From contig NZ_KB895388.1 in the NCBI RefSeq assembly GCF_000374825.1, positions 1 to 64,000 on the forward strand: 64,000 nucleotides of DNA, in the 5' to 3' direction. A program made the position numbers and the translations under genes. This DNA is from Paenibacillus sanguinis 2301083 = DSM 16941. Lineage in GTDB: Bacteria; Bacillota; Bacilli; Paenibacillales; Paenibacillaceae. Each line of letters starts with the position of its first letter. Within the stretch, counting starts at the first letter, position 1. The notes beneath the pieces are model-generated. The model was not told the DNA's origin, did not search any database, and saw nothing but the letters and a program-made list of their open reading frames with translations. Below, one piece after another: positions 53,246-63,778 of the stretch.

Positions 53246-54886
53246 CTATAAATAAATAATGCGATGCTTTCCAGTCTCGTTATATGAAATATCCATCAGA
53301 TCATCAATCCAGTCAAGTCCAAACCGATTGAGATAATAAAAGATATTGTAGACTCTTTCTTGCGGCTTATTCAAAGGAAACAAGGATAATTCAATTCGGT
53401 CAAAATGACGAAGGCCAGTGTCATGATTTCTGGCAAGGGCATCCTTTGTCTTGCCCCGCAAATAATTCATCTGCTCGATAATCTTGTCGCGATTGACGAC
53501 TCCAAGCTTATGTAGGCCAGTATCAATACCCGATAATTGCTCAATAAGCGGGTTGTACATGTCCGCAAACGCTCTAATCACTTCATCAAACCGAGGATCG
53601 GTTTGCAACTCATCCTGAGCGGATAACCAAGCCTCACGCTTCTGCCGAAAATCCTCTCGTTCCTTCACATCATTCCACTTTATTCCGTATTTGTTCATAT
53701 ATTTTTGCACCGTTGGTTCTATAACCGTGAACGATTCACGAGGAAGCAGCAGCGGCATGCGCAAGCCCAGCTTACGAAAGGCACGCCGAGTCAGTGCCCA
53801 ATACGAAATCTCTCCGGGCCCCAGCACCGCAGCCAGCACCGGCAATACGCTGTCCTGCATCAACGGCCGGGTAAGCACATTATTACTAAAGCGTTCCGGA
53901 TATTTGCGCAGCTCGCTCAATAATTCTTCCTGAGAGAAGGACACTTTTCTCTTACGGTCACTGTAACGGCCTGACTGCTTAAAGAGCAACCGACGTTCGT
54001 GTCCATCAACATAAAATAAATTAGCTCCATTCTCTGATACCTCGGCCGCGGGGCTGTATCCCAATTCGGCCATATCACGGACGGCATTGAAATATGCACC
54101 TTCCAGTTCATCGTTTTGAGCAATGATTGCCTCAAAAACGGGAAGCTCCAGCCGCCGCAGCTTGGGATCTGCTGAATCCATCAGTATCAATCCATATTTG
54201 CCAAACAAATTTCCCATCAATCGGGCAAACATCTCACTCAGACTGGAGGCCTGCTTGCCTTGCAGTTGATGCAACATAGCCAGTAATTCTGCTTTGAACT
54301 CACTATCCGGAAGCTGTTGTTCCAATTCGGCAACCGCTTGCTGCCAGTCCTCCGGGCTGACATTCGTATAACTGACAGGGCGCCGATCCACGGCATCACG
54401 ATGGACTCGAATCCGGCGGACCTGCAGCTCGGGAGACAAAAAATAAGAATGATTCACTTCATCCCAATCATGATCTTCCCCTGCAATCCAGAATACCGGC
54501 ACCACGGGACGCTTCAAATCGGCTGATGCTTTCTTTGCTGCCTTGATTACCGTGAGTGCCTTATAAATAACCAGTAGCGGCCCGGTAAACAACCCGCTTT
54601 GCTGACCACCCACAATAACGGCCGCTCCAGGCTGTTCCAGATCAGAAATCGCCTGTTCCACAGCGGGATGCGGATTGAACCGGCGATTGTACTCGCGCAG
54701 ATAAGCAGCCAACTCAATTCGTCCAATACGCGTATGCTCGGATTCATCCAGCCATGCCGCACGCTTGCTCCAACTCGCGGACTGAGCCGGATCACTCTCA
54801 TATAGCAACTCAACTGCCGAAAACTGATTTACATATACCTCAGCCAGCGGTTGAGCGGATGATAGTTGCTCTTGAACCACATTCAT
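53246..54886 (-). CDS. bshC: Putative cysteine ligase BshC (bacillithiol synthesis)
   Basis: 546-aa enzyme adding cysteine to glucosaminyl-malate, the last step to bacillithiol. VIVGGQQSGLFTGPLLVIYKALT and PVFWIAGEDHDWDEV form the nucleotide-like core, followed by a long coiled-coil (EREDFRQKREAWLSAQDEL). AGGAGG precedes the ATG. BshC upstream of mraZ is conserved in Bacilli; here ahcY lies between them. Confidence 0.9.
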   Translation of the reverse strand: MNVVQEQLSSAQPLAEVYVNQFSAVELLYESDPAQSASWSKRAAWLDESEHTRIGRIELAAYLREYNRRFNPHPAVEQAISDLEQPGAAVIVGGQQSGLFTGPLLVIYKALTVIKAAKKASADLKRPVVPVFWIAGEDHDWDEVNHSYFLSPELQVRRIRVHRDAVDRRPVSYTNVSPEDWQQAVAELEQQLPDSEFKAELLAMLHQLQGKQASSLSEMFARLMGNLFGKYGLILMDSADPKLRRLELPVFEAIIAQNDELEGAYFNAVRDMAELGYSPAAEVSENGANLFYVDGHERRLLFKQSGRYSDRKRKVSFSQEELLSELRKYPERFSNNVLTRPLMQDSVLPVLAAVLGPGEISYWALTRRAFRKLGLRMPLLLPRESFTVIEPTVQKYMNKYGIKWNDVKEREDFRQKREAWLSAQDELQTDPRFDEVIRAFADMYNPLIEQLSGIDTGLHKLGVVNRDKIIEQMNYLRGKTKDALARNHDTGLRHFDRIELSLFPLNKPQERVYNIFYYLNRFGLDWIDDLMDISYNETGKHRIIYL

Positions 54887-54983
54887 CAGGTCAAATCCTC
54901 CTGTTCTCCATCAAGCCCTTCTTGATTGTACCGGATGTCCAGCCGCTCCGTCAAAGAACTTCTAACTTTTTGTAACCTTGGAC

Positions 54984-55023
54984 AAAAAAACTCCCGTAGC
55001 CATACATTTGGCTGCAGGAGTTT
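54984..55023 (-). terminator. Terminator of the opp operon
   Basis: Minus strand AAACTCCTGCAGCCA pairs with TGGCTACGGGAGTTT and is followed by TTTTT, just behind the oppF stop at 55038. Confidence 0.85.
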
Positions 55024-55037
55024 ACTTCTATATTACA

Positions 55038-55982
55038 TCAGGCTTTTTTTGGCATCGATACGAAATGTCCCTTGGACACCTCGACAAGCTCGGAATTATC
55101 CAGATCAAACAGTCCGCTGCCAGCGTTGCCATCTTTCGAGCTGATCGGTCCACTTGCTGTATCCTCCAAGTGAATCCGCTTCTTGTTAGCCTCGACTTCC
55201 GGGTCGGGGATCGGAATCGCTGACAAGAGCGTCTTCGTATAAGGATGCATTGGATTGGCGTAGAGTTCTTCACTTTCGGCCAGTTCCACAATCCGTCCCA
55301 TATACATCACAGCAACACGGTCACTGATATGCTTAACCATGGACAGGTCATGGGCGATGAACAAATAAGTCAAACCAAGACGATCCTGCAAATCCTCAAG
55401 CAGGTTAACCACCTGGGCTTGAATGGATACGTCCAGCGCCGAGATCGGTTCATCACAGATGATAAATTTGGGATTTACCGCAAGTGCACGGGCAATCCCG
55501 ATCCGCTGACGTTGGCCCCCGGAAAATTCATGCGGATAACGGGTAGCGTGGTCAGGATTCAAGCCGACCAAATCAAGCAATTCCTCTACACGTCTCTTAC
55601 GTTCGGCACGCGAGCCCGCCATCTTATGAATATCCAGAGCCTCACCGATAATATCCGTAACGGTAAACCGTGGATTTAGCGAAGCATAAGGGTCCTGGAA
55701 GATCATTTGCATATCCCGGCGCATGGCCTTCATCTTGCGAGGCGACAATTGATTGATGTCAACACCGTTGAACCGAACGCTGCCGCCGGTTGGTTCATAG
55801 AGGCGAAGAATCGTACGACCGGCGGTGGATTTACCACAGCCGGATTCACCCACCAAACCTAATGTCTCGCCTTCGGCGATGGAGAAGCTGATGTCATTCA
55901 CGGCCTTCAATACGTTGCCGCCTCCGACATTAAAATATTTCTTTAAGCCTTCAACCTCAATCAAGGTTTTCCCATTACTCAT
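55038..55982 (-). CDS. oppF: Oligopeptide ABC transporter ATPase OppF
   Basis: 314-aa ATPase subunit: Walker [19 protein letters not shown], signature [15 protein letters not shown], Walker [13 protein letters not shown], and the C-terminal oligopeptide-transporter domain ([14 protein letters not shown]). Forms the ATP-hydrolysing pair with OppD. AAGGAGG precedes the ATG, which overlaps the oppD stop by four bases. Confidence 0.92.
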   Translation of the reverse strand: MSNGKTLIEVEGLKKYFNVGGGNVLKAVNDISFSIAEGETLGLVGESGCGKSTAGRTILRLYEPTGGSVRFNGVDINQLSPRKMKAMRRDMQMIFQDPYASLNPRFTVTDIIGEALDIHKMAGSRAERKRRVEELLDLVGLNPDHATRYPHEFSGGQRQRIGIARALAVNPKFIICDEPISALDVSIQAQVVNLLEDLQDRLGLTYLFIAHDLSMVKHISDRVAVMYMGRIVELAESEELYANPMHPYTKTLLSAIPIPDPEVEANKKRIHLEDTASGPISSKDGNAGSGLFDLDNSELVEVSKGHFVSMPKKA

Positions 55983-56974
55983 GACGACTGTACCTCCTTG
56001 GCCATCGGATGCAGATCCCAGCAGCGGGCCAGGTGCGAATCGCTAAACACGGTGGCTTCCGGATCAATGCGTTCACAAATCTTCATGGCATGATCACAAC
56101 GGGCTGCAAAAGGGCAACCAACCGGCGGCTTGATCAAGTCAGGCGGTGTACCGATAATCGGAATCAACGGCTCCCCCTTCTTCTGATCGAGGCGCGGCAT
56201 AGAACGCAGCAAGCCCTTGGTGTACGGATGCTGCGGATTTTTAAAGATTTCCCATTTCGTACCGGTCTCTACCACTTCACCAGCATACATGACGATAACG
56301 CGGTCACACATCCCGGCAACCACACCGAGGTCATGGGTAATCAGAATGATAGAAGTACCCAGACGGGCCTGCATTTCTTTCATAACGTCCATGATTTGTG
56401 CCTGAATCGTTACGTCAAGCGCTGTTGTAGGTTCGTCCGCTATCAACAGTGCAGGACGGCAAGCGAGGGCAATCGCAATCATAACGCGCTGACGCATGCC
56501 CCCGGAAAATTCGTGAGGATATTGTTTAAAGCGAGCCTCAGCATTTTTGATGCCAACAAGCTTGAGCATTTCTATAGCTTGCTTTCCAGCTTCGGCCGCT
56601 GACATATTCTGATGTTTGATTAACACTTCAGTAATTTGCCGGCCCACCCTAATCGTAGGATTGAGGGAAGTCATAGGGTCCTGAAATATCATGCCAATAT
56701 CTTTACCGCGGATGGATTCCATATGCTTGTCGCTTGTTTTCAACAGGTTTTGCCCTTGAAAAATAATTTCACCTTGCTTAATGATAGACGGAGGGGACGG
56801 AATCAAGCGCATGATCGTTTGGGCCGTGACACTTTTGCCACTGCCGGATTCGCCGACGATCGCAACCGTTTCGCCTTTCCCCACTTCAAAGTTCATCCCG
56901 CGAACAGCCTTAACCTCTCCACCGTTCACTTGGAAGGAAACATGCAAATCTTTAACTTGTAAAATCGGCTCCAA
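55979..56974 (-). CDS. oppD: Oligopeptide ABC transporter ATPase OppD
   Basis: 331-aa ATPase: Walker [46 protein letters not shown], and the C-terminal cysteine cluster [15 protein letters not shown] of OppD/DppD proteins, which in several members binds an iron-sulphur cluster. A TTG at 56974 with AGGGGGTGG upstream gives [14 protein letters not shown], matching family starts; GTG at 56983 is the alternative. Confidence 0.9.
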   Translation of the reverse strand: MEPILQVKDLHVSFQVNGGEVKAVRGMNFEVGKGETVAIVGESGSGKSVTAQTIMRLIPSPPSIIKQGEIIFQGQNLLKTSDKHMESIRGKDIGMIFQDPMTSLNPTIRVGRQITEVLIKHQNMSAAEAGKQAIEMLKLVGIKNAEARFKQYPHEFSGGMRQRVMIAIALACRPALLIADEPTTALDVTIQAQIMDVMKEMQARLGTSIILITHDLGVVAGMCDRVIVMYAGEVVETGTKWEIFKNPQHPYTKGLLRSMPRLDQKKGEPLIPIIGTPPDLIKPPVGCPFAARCDHAMKICERIDPEATVFSDSHLARCWDLHPMAKEVQSS

Positions 56975-56986
56975 TCTTTCCACCCC

Positions 56987-57949
56987 CTATTTTTTCAATT
57001 TTGGATCAAGCGCGTCACGAAGACCGTCGCCGAAGACGTTAAATGCAAGCATGATCAAACTGATCAAGATAGCCGGGAACAACATCCGCCATGGATAGTA
57101 CAACCAGCCGGTCAAGGCATCGTTAATCATCGAACCGAGGGAAGCAATTGGAGCTTGCACGCCCAGTCCGAGAAAGCTTAAGAATGCTTCAGAGAAAATA
57201 GCATTCGGCACAGACAAGGTCACGGTAACGATGATTGGTCCAACCGCATTCGGCAACAAATGGCGGAACAACAAACGTCCCGAGCCAGCCCCCATTGAAC
57301 GGGAGGCCAATACAAATTCGCGATTTTTAAGTTGCATGATCTCACCGCGTACAATCCACGACATATTAATCCAACCTGTAATGGTTAAGGCCAGTATGAT
57401 CGTTCCAAGGCTTGGCTCCAGCACAACCAGCAACAAGATCGTAACGAGCAAATAAGGAATGGAATACAGGATTTCAGAGAACTTGTTCATAATTTCATCC
57501 ACACGTCCGCCAAAGTACCCCATAATCCCGCCATATATTACGCCGATCAGAAGGTCGATACAAGCAGCAGCCAAACCAACGATAAGGGAAATTCTTGCCC
57601 CCATCCAGGTACGGATGAACATGTCGCGTCCAAGATCATCTGTTCCGAACCAGTGCGCAGCCGAAGGGCCTTTGTTCGTATTCAGCAGATCGTTGGAATA
57701 ATAGTTATAACCGTAAATTTTACCAACCAGCCACGGAGCAATCCAGGCTGCTAACACAACTAATATCAAGATGACCAATGCAGTCATGGCCAATTTATTC
57801 TCACGCAAACGTTGCCAAGCATCACGCCACGCTGAAATACTCTCGCGTTGAATAACCTCTGCTTCCTTCTCATCTGTTCCGATCTTGCGGAAATCCTCAG
57901 GTCTCAGGTCGGCCGGAGAAGGCATCACTTTCATCGGGTTCGTATCCAT
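56987..57949 (-). CDS. oppC: Oligopeptide ABC transporter permease OppC
   Basis: 320-aa permease with an N-terminal cytoplasmic region of about 50 residues, six hydrophobic segments, and the EAA-type loop ASRSMGAGSGRLLFRHLLPNAVGPI. GTDDLGRDMF is typical of OppC/DppC. Follows oppB by six bases; AAGGAGGG precedes the ATG. Confidence 0.91.
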   Translation of the reverse strand: MDTNPMKVMPSPADLRPEDFRKIGTDEKEAEVIQRESISAWRDAWQRLRENKLAMTALVILILVVLAAWIAPWLVGKIYGYNYYSNDLLNTNKGPSAAHWFGTDDLGRDMFIRTWMGARISLIVGLAAACIDLLIGVIYGGIMGYFGGRVDEIMNKFSEILYSIPYLLVTILLLVVLEPSLGTIILALTITGWINMSWIVRGEIMQLKNREFVLASRSMGAGSGRLLFRHLLPNAVGPIIVTVTLSVPNAIFSEAFLSFLGLGVQAPIASLGSMINDALTGWLYYPWRMLFPAILISLIMLAFNVFGDGLRDALDPKLKK

Positions 57950-57955
57950 ACTCCG

Positions 57956-58888
57956 TTAGCCCTCCTTCCCTTTTGTAAGCTTAATCCGAGGATCCACGAA
58001 CACATAAGCAATATCCGTGATAAAACGGGCCAGCATAAGCAAAATACCGTAAAAGATTGTGATCCCCATGATGATGGGATAATCCCGCCCGCTAATCGCT
58101 TGCACAAATTGTTTCCCGATACCGCCAATACCGAAGATTTGTTCAATAACAACCGAGCCAGTTACGATATTGGCCGTCATTGGCCCCATATAAGTAATGA
58201 CCGGCATAATCCCGTTCCGAATGACATGACGGGACAAGATAGCCATCCAGCCCAATCCTTTAGCTTTAGCTGTCTTGATGTAATCAGCGTGTAATACTTC
58301 CAGCATGCTTGAACGGGTCAGACGCGCGATAAACGCAATAGGTTGTGCCGTCAAAGCCGCCACAGGCAAGACATAGTACAAGGGCCCTTTAAAGCCCATG
58401 GTCGGCAACCAGTGTAGCTTGGACGCAAATACATACTGCAACAACGATGCAACTACAAAGCTTGGCACCGCAATCCCCAGCACCGCAAGCACCATCGCGG
58501 CATTATCGATTAACTTGCGATGATACAACGACGCCAGCATACCGAGCAGGACGCCAACCACTACCGCTACAACAATAGCTACCAATCCAAGCTTCAGTGA
58601 AGCGGAGAAGGTTTGACTGATAATTTTCGATACATCCTGGTTAATCATCTTCATGGAAATACCGAAGTCACCTTGTACAACATCACCCAGGTACTTAAAA
58701 TATTGTTGATAAACGGGCTTGTCCAGACCGTATTGCTCATACAGACGTTCTTGAATCGCAGCGGGTACCTTTTTCTCCGATGTAAAAGGATCGCCCGGAA
58801 TGGCTTTCATCAGAAAGAAGGTGGCTGAGATCAAAATAAACAGCGAGACCAACATGTAAAAAAACTTATTAGCTACATAACGTACCAC
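57956..58888 (-). CDS. oppB: Oligopeptide ABC transporter permease OppB
   Basis: 310-aa permease with six hydrophobic segments, the periplasmic region YGLDKPVYQQYFKYLGDVVQGDFG, and the EAA-type loop YIKTAKAKGLGWMAILSRHVIRNGIMPV. AGGAGGT precedes a GTG at 58888 by ten bases, giving MVRYVANKFFYMLV; the longer frame to 58900 covers that site. A hairpin lies between it and oppA. Confidence 0.9.
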   Translation of the reverse strand: MVRYVANKFFYMLVSLFILISATFFLMKAIPGDPFTSEKKVPAAIQERLYEQYGLDKPVYQQYFKYLGDVVQGDFGISMKMINQDVSKIISQTFSASLKLGLVAIVVAVVVGVLLGMLASLYHRKLIDNAAMVLAVLGIAVPSFVVASLLQYVFASKLHWLPTMGFKGPLYYVLPVAALTAQPIAFIARLTRSSMLEVLHADYIKTAKAKGLGWMAILSRHVIRNGIMPVITYMGPMTANIVTGSVVIEQIFGIGGIGKQFVQAISGRDYPIIMGITIFYGILLMLARFITDIAYVFVDPRIKLTKGKEG

Positions 58889-59008
58889 GCCCGTCCACAC
58901 CTCCTCAACTCAAAATTTTCGACACAAATCGATTTTAGGTGAAAAAACTCACTTTGTCTATTCCATATATTTGTACAAAGACAAAATAGCTGGAAGTAGA
59001 CCACACAC

Positions 59009-59051
59009 AAAAAAAACGGGATACATATGGAATACCCACATATATATCCCG
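59009..59051 (-). terminator. Intra-operon terminator between oppA and oppB
   Basis: Minus strand CGGGATATATATGTGG pairs with CCATATGTATCCCG, followed by TTTTTTTT. It is placed to stop part of the oppA transcripts, which would favour OppA over the membrane and ATPase subunits. Confidence 0.75.
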
Positions 59052-59093
59052 AAATCTCTATTCAATTTATTGACGTTCAGCCGCTCTCACGGA

Positions 59094-60803
59094 TTATTGC
59101 TCAGTAAGGTAAGCACGAGAGTAATCGACCGCACCGCTAAAGTCAAGCTGTACACCCTTCAAGTAAGGTTTTGTAGCCGATACGTTAGTGTAGTAGTAAA
59201 TCGGCATCAATACTTGCTCATCACCAATAAGAATTTGTTCTGCCTTTTTAAAGTTTTCTTGCCGTTTTGCCAGATCTTCCTCACCTTTTGCTTCTTGAAT
59301 CAGTTTGTCGTACTCTGCATTCGAGAAGAACGCATCATTGTTGCCACCATCAGTTACCCACATGTCCATGAAGGTCATTGGATCATTGTAGTCAGCTGTC
59401 CAGCCTGCACGTGCAACTTGATAGTTGCCGCTTTGGCGGTTCCCAAGGAACACAGCCCATTCCTGGTTTTCAGTTTGTACGTCAACACCCAGATTCTTTT
59501 TCCACATGTCCGCGACAGCCAAAGCGATTTTCTTATGTGCTTCACTGGAGTTATAGATCAAAGTAATTTCAGGCAATGTTGTGTAGCCTGCTTCTTTCAT
59601 ACCTTCTTCAAGCAGCTTTTTGGCTTCTTCAACATTTTCGGTAAAGTAATCGTCTTTGTTCTCTGTACGGAACTCATCTTCCAGTCCCTTGATACCCGGA
59701 GGAACAAAACCAAAGGCAGAAACCTGTCCACCCAAAGTTACGTTATCAACAATCGCTTGACGATCAATCGCCATGGAGAACGCCTTACGGATTTTTGCAT
59801 TATCGAAAGGTTTAGCTGTTACGTTAAATTCATAATAGTACGTACTTGCAATCCCTTTAATTTGCAATTCGTCTTTTAATTGATCTTTCAGAATTGGAAT
59901 TTGATCGGTTGGGATTTCACCATTAGGGTGACCTGCACGATCCAATTCTCCGTTTTGGTAACTTGCCAGCTCAGTAGCACTGCTGTTAACCAAAGACATA
60001 TTAATTTTGCTCAGCTTGATGTTGTCTTTATCCCAATAGTTTTCATTTTTAGTCAACTCAATCGTTTGACCTTTAATCCAGCTTGTCAAGGTAAATTCGC
60101 CGTTCACGATCATTTTGCTTTGATCAACAGCCCATTTCGCATCATCCTTAACAGATTGATGTACCGGGAAGAGCGTATAGAAAGATGTCAGACCAAGGAA
60201 ATAAGGAGTAGGTGCAACCAATTCTACTTCAAGTGTGTGATCATCCACTGCTTTTACACCAACTTGACTAAAATCAGTTACTTTTTCTTTATTATATTCT
60301 TCTGCATTTTTAATGTAATACAATTGGTAAGAATATGGAGGTGCCGGAGTTGTCTTCGGATTGAGCACACGTTCCCAGGCAAACACGAAGTCATTGGCCG
60401 TTACAGGATCGCCGTTGCTCCATACCGCATCCTTACGAAGATGGAAGGTGTATTTGGCACCGTCAATATCCCAGCTTTCAGCAGCTGCAGGAACGGATTG
60501 ACCGGACTCATCCATACGAGTTAATCCATCATACATCAAGTTCAAGACAGTGTTAGCTTGGCTATCTTGAGCTTGGCCAGGGTCGAAAGTTGGCGGTTCA
60601 GCACTCAAGTTGATTCTAAGCGTTTGGTCGGCAGCCAGTTTTTCTTCACCGCTGTTTCCACTATCAGTGGCCGTATTGTTGCCTCCGTTTGCTGCGTCGC
60701 TATTAGTAGCACCATTTCCGCCATTCGATCCGCAAGCGGCAAGCAAAGTGCCCACTGCAAGAACGAGCGTCAGAAGAAGCAAAAGACTTTTGTTCTTCTT
60801 CAT
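59094..60803 (-). CDS. oppA: Oligopeptide-binding lipoprotein OppA
   Basis: 569-aa solute-binding protein family 5. Signal peptide then lipobox LLAAC (Cys24), an Asn/Gly/Ser linker, and the mature domain (LRINLSAEPPTFDPGQAQDSQ, KDAVWSNGDPVTANDFVFAWERVLNP). It binds peptides and delivers them to OppBC. In Bacilli, Opp imports signalling and murein peptides. AAGGGGG precedes the ATG. Confidence 0.92.
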   Translation of the reverse strand: MKKNKSLLLLLTLVLAVGTLLAACGSNGGNGATNSDAANGGNNTATDSGNSGEEKLAADQTLRINLSAEPPTFDPGQAQDSQANTVLNLMYDGLTRMDESGQSVPAAAESWDIDGAKYTFHLRKDAVWSNGDPVTANDFVFAWERVLNPKTTPAPPYSYQLYYIKNAEEYNKEKVTDFSQVGVKAVDDHTLEVELVAPTPYFLGLTSFYTLFPVHQSVKDDAKWAVDQSKMIVNGEFTLTSWIKGQTIELTKNENYWDKDNIKLSKINMSLVNSSATELASYQNGELDRAGHPNGEIPTDQIPILKDQLKDELQIKGIASTYYYEFNVTAKPFDNAKIRKAFSMAIDRQAIVDNVTLGGQVSAFGFVPPGIKGLEDEFRTENKDDYFTENVEEAKKLLEEGMKEAGYTTLPEITLIYNSSEAHKKIALAVADMWKKNLGVDVQTENQEWAVFLGNRQSGNYQVARAGWTADYNDPMTFMDMWVTDGGNNDAFFSNAEYDKLIQEAKGEEDLAKRQENFKKAEQILIGDEQVLMPIYYYTNVSATKPYLKGVQLDFSGAVDYSRAYLTEQ

Positions 60804-60845
60804 CTAGCAATTTCCCCCTTAAAATATTGTGGTATATGTTTTTAG

Positions 60846-60875
60846 ATTATACAACCAGCGGTCAAAAAAATCCAA
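60846..60875 (-). promoter_or_regulatory. Probable sigma-A promoter of oppA
   Basis: Minus strand -10 TATAAT (60846-60851) and a weak -35 TTGGAT (60870-60875), 18-bp spacer, 43 bases before the oppA start. Confidence 0.5.
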
Positions 60876-61024
60876 CACAAATTTTAAGATTCTATATTTT
60901 ATTTGACAAAATCAACGTTTTTCCTTAACAAAATAGTCCAATATACCATATTGACAATTGTTTTCCTTAACAATTAACCCCCTATGTCACTGATTTATTC
61001 GTCATTCGCTTGATCTAGCTTAAC

Positions 61025-61408
61025 CTAAATTGAAGAAATATATGTAATAATGCTGATCATGAACAATAAAATATAGGCGATGCCCGTTCCGGCAAATGCC
61101 AGCCGCCATACGACGCGCAGCAATTTCCGTACATCGACTTTCCCCTTCACACGCGTCTGCATCCCTCCGATCAGCCCACCAGTGATCAACAATATGATTA
61201 CAATAAGATAAAAACCGAAGGTTGAGTTAAATACATTGTTAAACAACGCCGATACGGAAAAGATTAAAAATAGCGTGGTGACATCCATCGCCAGCTTAAA
61301 CGCCGCTTTCTTATCATGCCGGAGAGAGAAATGAATGAAATAAACCAGGAAGAACGGGACGAATGGGACGATAGCCAACACAATAAAGGAAGAGACTAAA
61401 GCTTTCAA
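61025..61408 (-). CDS. DUF3397 membrane protein
   Basis: 127-aa protein with four hydrophobic segments (ALVSSFIVLAIVPFVPFFLVY, VTTLFLIFSVSALFNNVF, FYLIVIILLITGGLIGGM, FAGTGIAYILLFMISII). The arrangement fits DUF3397, found near mraZ and panE in Bacilli. Function unknown. AAGGAGG precedes a TTG at 61408 with seven-base spacing; GTG at 61414 is too close to the site. Confidence 0.8.
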   Translation of the reverse strand: MKALVSSFIVLAIVPFVPFFLVYFIHFSLRHDKKAAFKLAMDVTTLFLIFSVSALFNNVFNSTFGFYLIVIILLITGGLIGGMQTRVKGKVDVRKLLRVVWRLAFAGTGIAYILLFMISIITYISSI

Positions 61409-61698
61409 TGCCACACCTCCTTCAATAGAATATAAACGGCAAGAAAGACCTCACCTGATAAGTAAACGACTTGATTTTTATATACATGTTAGGTTATAAA
61501 TATAAATCTATCCGATGACAAAGTATACGCTATAAGTATTTTCGACAAAAGGCCAGGAAATCCTGCCGTTCCCCGTGGGATAATCGAGTTTTTCCCAATC
61601 CTGGAGGAATCAAAAAGAGTCATTACATGGTATCTTGTAACTTTCCTTCATTAATATATAATTGAATCCATAATTATCCATGAATTCTCATTTCAGTG

Positions 61699-62670
61699 TT
61701 ATTTACCCTCAAAACCACGAATTAATCTCCAAACCATATGATGGCCCGGTGCAGGGATATTTTTGGCACAAGCCATATCAACCAACCGTCCATTAATGTT
61801 ATCAATTTCCGTAGGTTTCCCTTCCATTACATCCTTGAGCATAGAAGATGTATTCGCAGAAGTCGCTTCGCATACGGCTACGATCTGCTCATGCAGCCCT
61901 GTACCAATAGCAATCCCATAAGCAGCACATATCTGCTCGCCTTCATGACTTAACTGCCAGAGCATCGCTCTGCGTTCTTTCGTAGCCAACAATTCCCCAT
62001 TGGGAACTCTCCATAAAGCGGTAAGCGGATTGATTGTGGCATTAATTATTAATTTCCGATAAATCTCTCTATTGATATCTTGGGATACCGTTGCAGTAAA
62101 CCCCGCTTTTTGCAACAAATGTACTACAGTCTCTTCCGCAATAGCAACAGACGATAACTCTTTACTAGGTAACCCCTCAATGATTCCACCAATTTTTGTA
62201 GCTCCATGACCAGCACGAGTTACACTTCTGCTATCCGTCCGCTTCGCTCCCTCCGTTGTAATTGCAGAAAGCAATACAACTTCAGGCAGCACTTGCCTGA
62301 TTTTCTCCAAATGGCCAATTCCATTTTGGAAACATACCCAATTGGTGTTAGGCCGACTTCCCTCTTTGAGCTTGCGCAATAAACGATCATCTATATCCCT
62401 TTGCTTTAGAGTGAGAAACAACCACTCCTCCTCCAATAGCGGCAACGCTTCTTCTGTGAACTGACTCAGACAATCAGCCTCGAATTTTTGTCCCTGAATT
62501 ACCTGTGGTCTGCCACCTGCTTCAGTCAGGCGAATCCCCTCTGCCTTCAGAAGAACTGACTGTTCCGGGGTCCTTGTCCAGAACCTCACCTTTTCTCCCG
62601 CTGCTATCAGCTTGCTGCCAAACAGCAAACCTAGCGCTCCCGCCCCAATAATGTTTATTCTCATACCCAT
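61699..62670 (-). CDS. panE: 2-dehydropantoate 2-reductase family protein
   Basis: 323-aa NADPH-dependent ketopantoate reductase-like protein for pantothenate synthesis. The dinucleotide loop INIIGAGALGLLFGSKLIAAGEKVRFW is at the N-terminus; the catalytic lysine lies in YRKLIINATINPLTAL and the substrate serine region in SANTSSMLKDVMEGKPTEIDNINGRLVD. GGAGAGGG precedes the ATG. It corresponds to ylbQ of B. subtilis by position, near rsfA and bshC. Confidence 0.87.
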   Translation of the reverse strand: MGMRINIIGAGALGLLFGSKLIAAGEKVRFWTRTPEQSVLLKAEGIRLTEAGGRPQVIQGQKFEADCLSQFTEEALPLLEEEWLFLTLKQRDIDDRLLRKLKEGSRPNTNWVCFQNGIGHLEKIRQVLPEVVLLSAITTEGAKRTDSRSVTRAGHGATKIGGIIEGLPSKELSSVAIAEETVVHLLQKAGFTATVSQDINREIYRKLIINATINPLTALWRVPNGELLATKERRAMLWQLSHEGEQICAAYGIAIGTGLHEQIVAVCEATSANTSSMLKDVMEGKPTEIDNINGRLVDMACAKNIPAPGHHMVWRLIRGFEGK

Positions 62671-62743
62671 ATCGCCCTCTCCATCAACATCCCCAACTCA
62701 TTGCTTCTATTATTGTATATAACAGACCTGCCCCTCTGCACGC

Positions 62744-62765
62744 AAAAAAACCGCCTTGCCGGCGG
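62744..62765 (-). terminator. Terminator of rsfA
   Basis: Minus strand CCGCCGGCAAGGCGG stem-loop followed by TTTTTTT, 21 bases behind the rsfA stop. Confidence 0.8.
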
Positions 62766-62786
62766 ATTTTCGCGTACTAACTTATC

Positions 62787-63440
62787 TTATTCAATACGTT
62801 CCAGATTTCCATTGGCATCCATCTTGAACCTCGACTTGCTCTCATCTTCTTCTTCATTCAAGAATGCCAGGCGTCTGGCTCGATCCATAATTTGAATCAA
62901 TGCCTTGTAATCATCGTTCACAACCCGGTAATCAGTCTGAACCTCGCTGACATGAGCCGACAAGCGCTCATTCTCTTCCCTTAGGGCAGCAAGCTCCTCA
63001 TCCTTCTCTTGAAGCTCTTTCTCAAGCAGCTTCACATGACGGTTCGTATCCTGAACCGTATTCTTCCACCCCCGCAAGAAACGGATAACTGCATCGATGG
63101 AGATCGTTTCTTCCGTGACGACATCACTCCGGTATCCCCCATCATCCACCTCTGTCGAAGTCAAAGAAGCAATACCCGAATTCGCTGAGAGCGGAGCCTG
63201 CTTCTTCAAGTAATTACGTTTTTGTCGCTGGGCCTTGGCGATACCAATGGCTGCTTCGTATTTCTTGCGAACACAACTGTTCCAACGAAACCCGCAAGCG
63301 GCAGCCGTTCTGCCAATACGCTCCCCTACCTCTTCAAAGGCTGTTAATTGTGTACTGCCCTCTCGAATATGCCGAAGCGTTACCTCGGCCAAAATCAAAT
63401 CATCTTCGGTACTCCATGCATCTTGTCTCACCGCTGTCAT
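62787..63440 (-). CDS. rsfA: RsfA family prespore transcription factor
   Basis: 217-aa regulator. The N-terminal Myb/SANT-like DNA-binding domain is [28 protein letters not shown]...[18 protein letters not shown] (residues 1-65), followed by a linker and a C-terminal coiled coil ([30 protein letters not shown]). RsfA fine-tunes sigma-F/sigma-G genes in the prespore. AGGAGG precedes the ATG at 63440; the longer frame begins upstream of it. Confidence 0.87.
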   Translation of the reverse strand: MTAVRQDAWSTEDDLILAEVTLRHIREGSTQLTAFEEVGERIGRTAAACGFRWNSCVRKKYEAAIGIAKAQRQKRNYLKKQAPLSANSGIASLTSTEVDDGGYRSDVVTEETISIDAVIRFLRGWKNTVQDTNRHVKLLEKELQEKDEELAALREENERLSAHVSEVQTDYRVVNDDYKALIQIMDRARRLAFLNEEEDESKSRFKMDANGNLERIE

Positions 63441-63704
63441 GCTATAAAAACCTCCTAACGACATCCTAATCTGACCGTCTGATCACCAGTATTTGGTGAG
63501 CGTATGGATAAAATGCTTCTTATTTCATTTCTATGCCCCTCATAGAGTTCATAGAATCTATTTGATACTAAAATGTATTTCCAAAATCAAGGTTGTCCAT
63601 ACATGACATAAGCCGAAATAAAATTCCTTATATCATTTATCTATTGAGCAACATTACATAAATCACAATTGGCACTTAAATATCATTATAATATTGACTT
63701 TTCG
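63441..63704. other. Divergent intergenic region rsfA/DUF2626
   Basis: AT-rich sequence between divergent genes. Apart from the promoter at 63705-63733 I see no further structured feature. Confidence 0.5.
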
Positions 63705-63733
63705 TTTACACTTACCGACCCAAAGAGTATAAT
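63705..63733 (+). promoter_or_regulatory. Sigma-A promoter of the DUF2626 gene
   Basis: -35 TTTACA (63705-63710) and -10 TATAAT (63728-63733), 17-bp spacer, 45 bases before the GTG start. Confidence 0.75.
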
Positions 63734-63778
63734 TAGGAAAAAATAGGTTGTCGTGATACATAAGAAAGGGGGATTTTC

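Noticed and set aside
61551..61604. CCAGGA...TCCTGG inverted repeat between panE and the DUF3397 gene as terminator.
   Set aside because: Short outer stem with a large unpaired centre and no T-run directly behind it.
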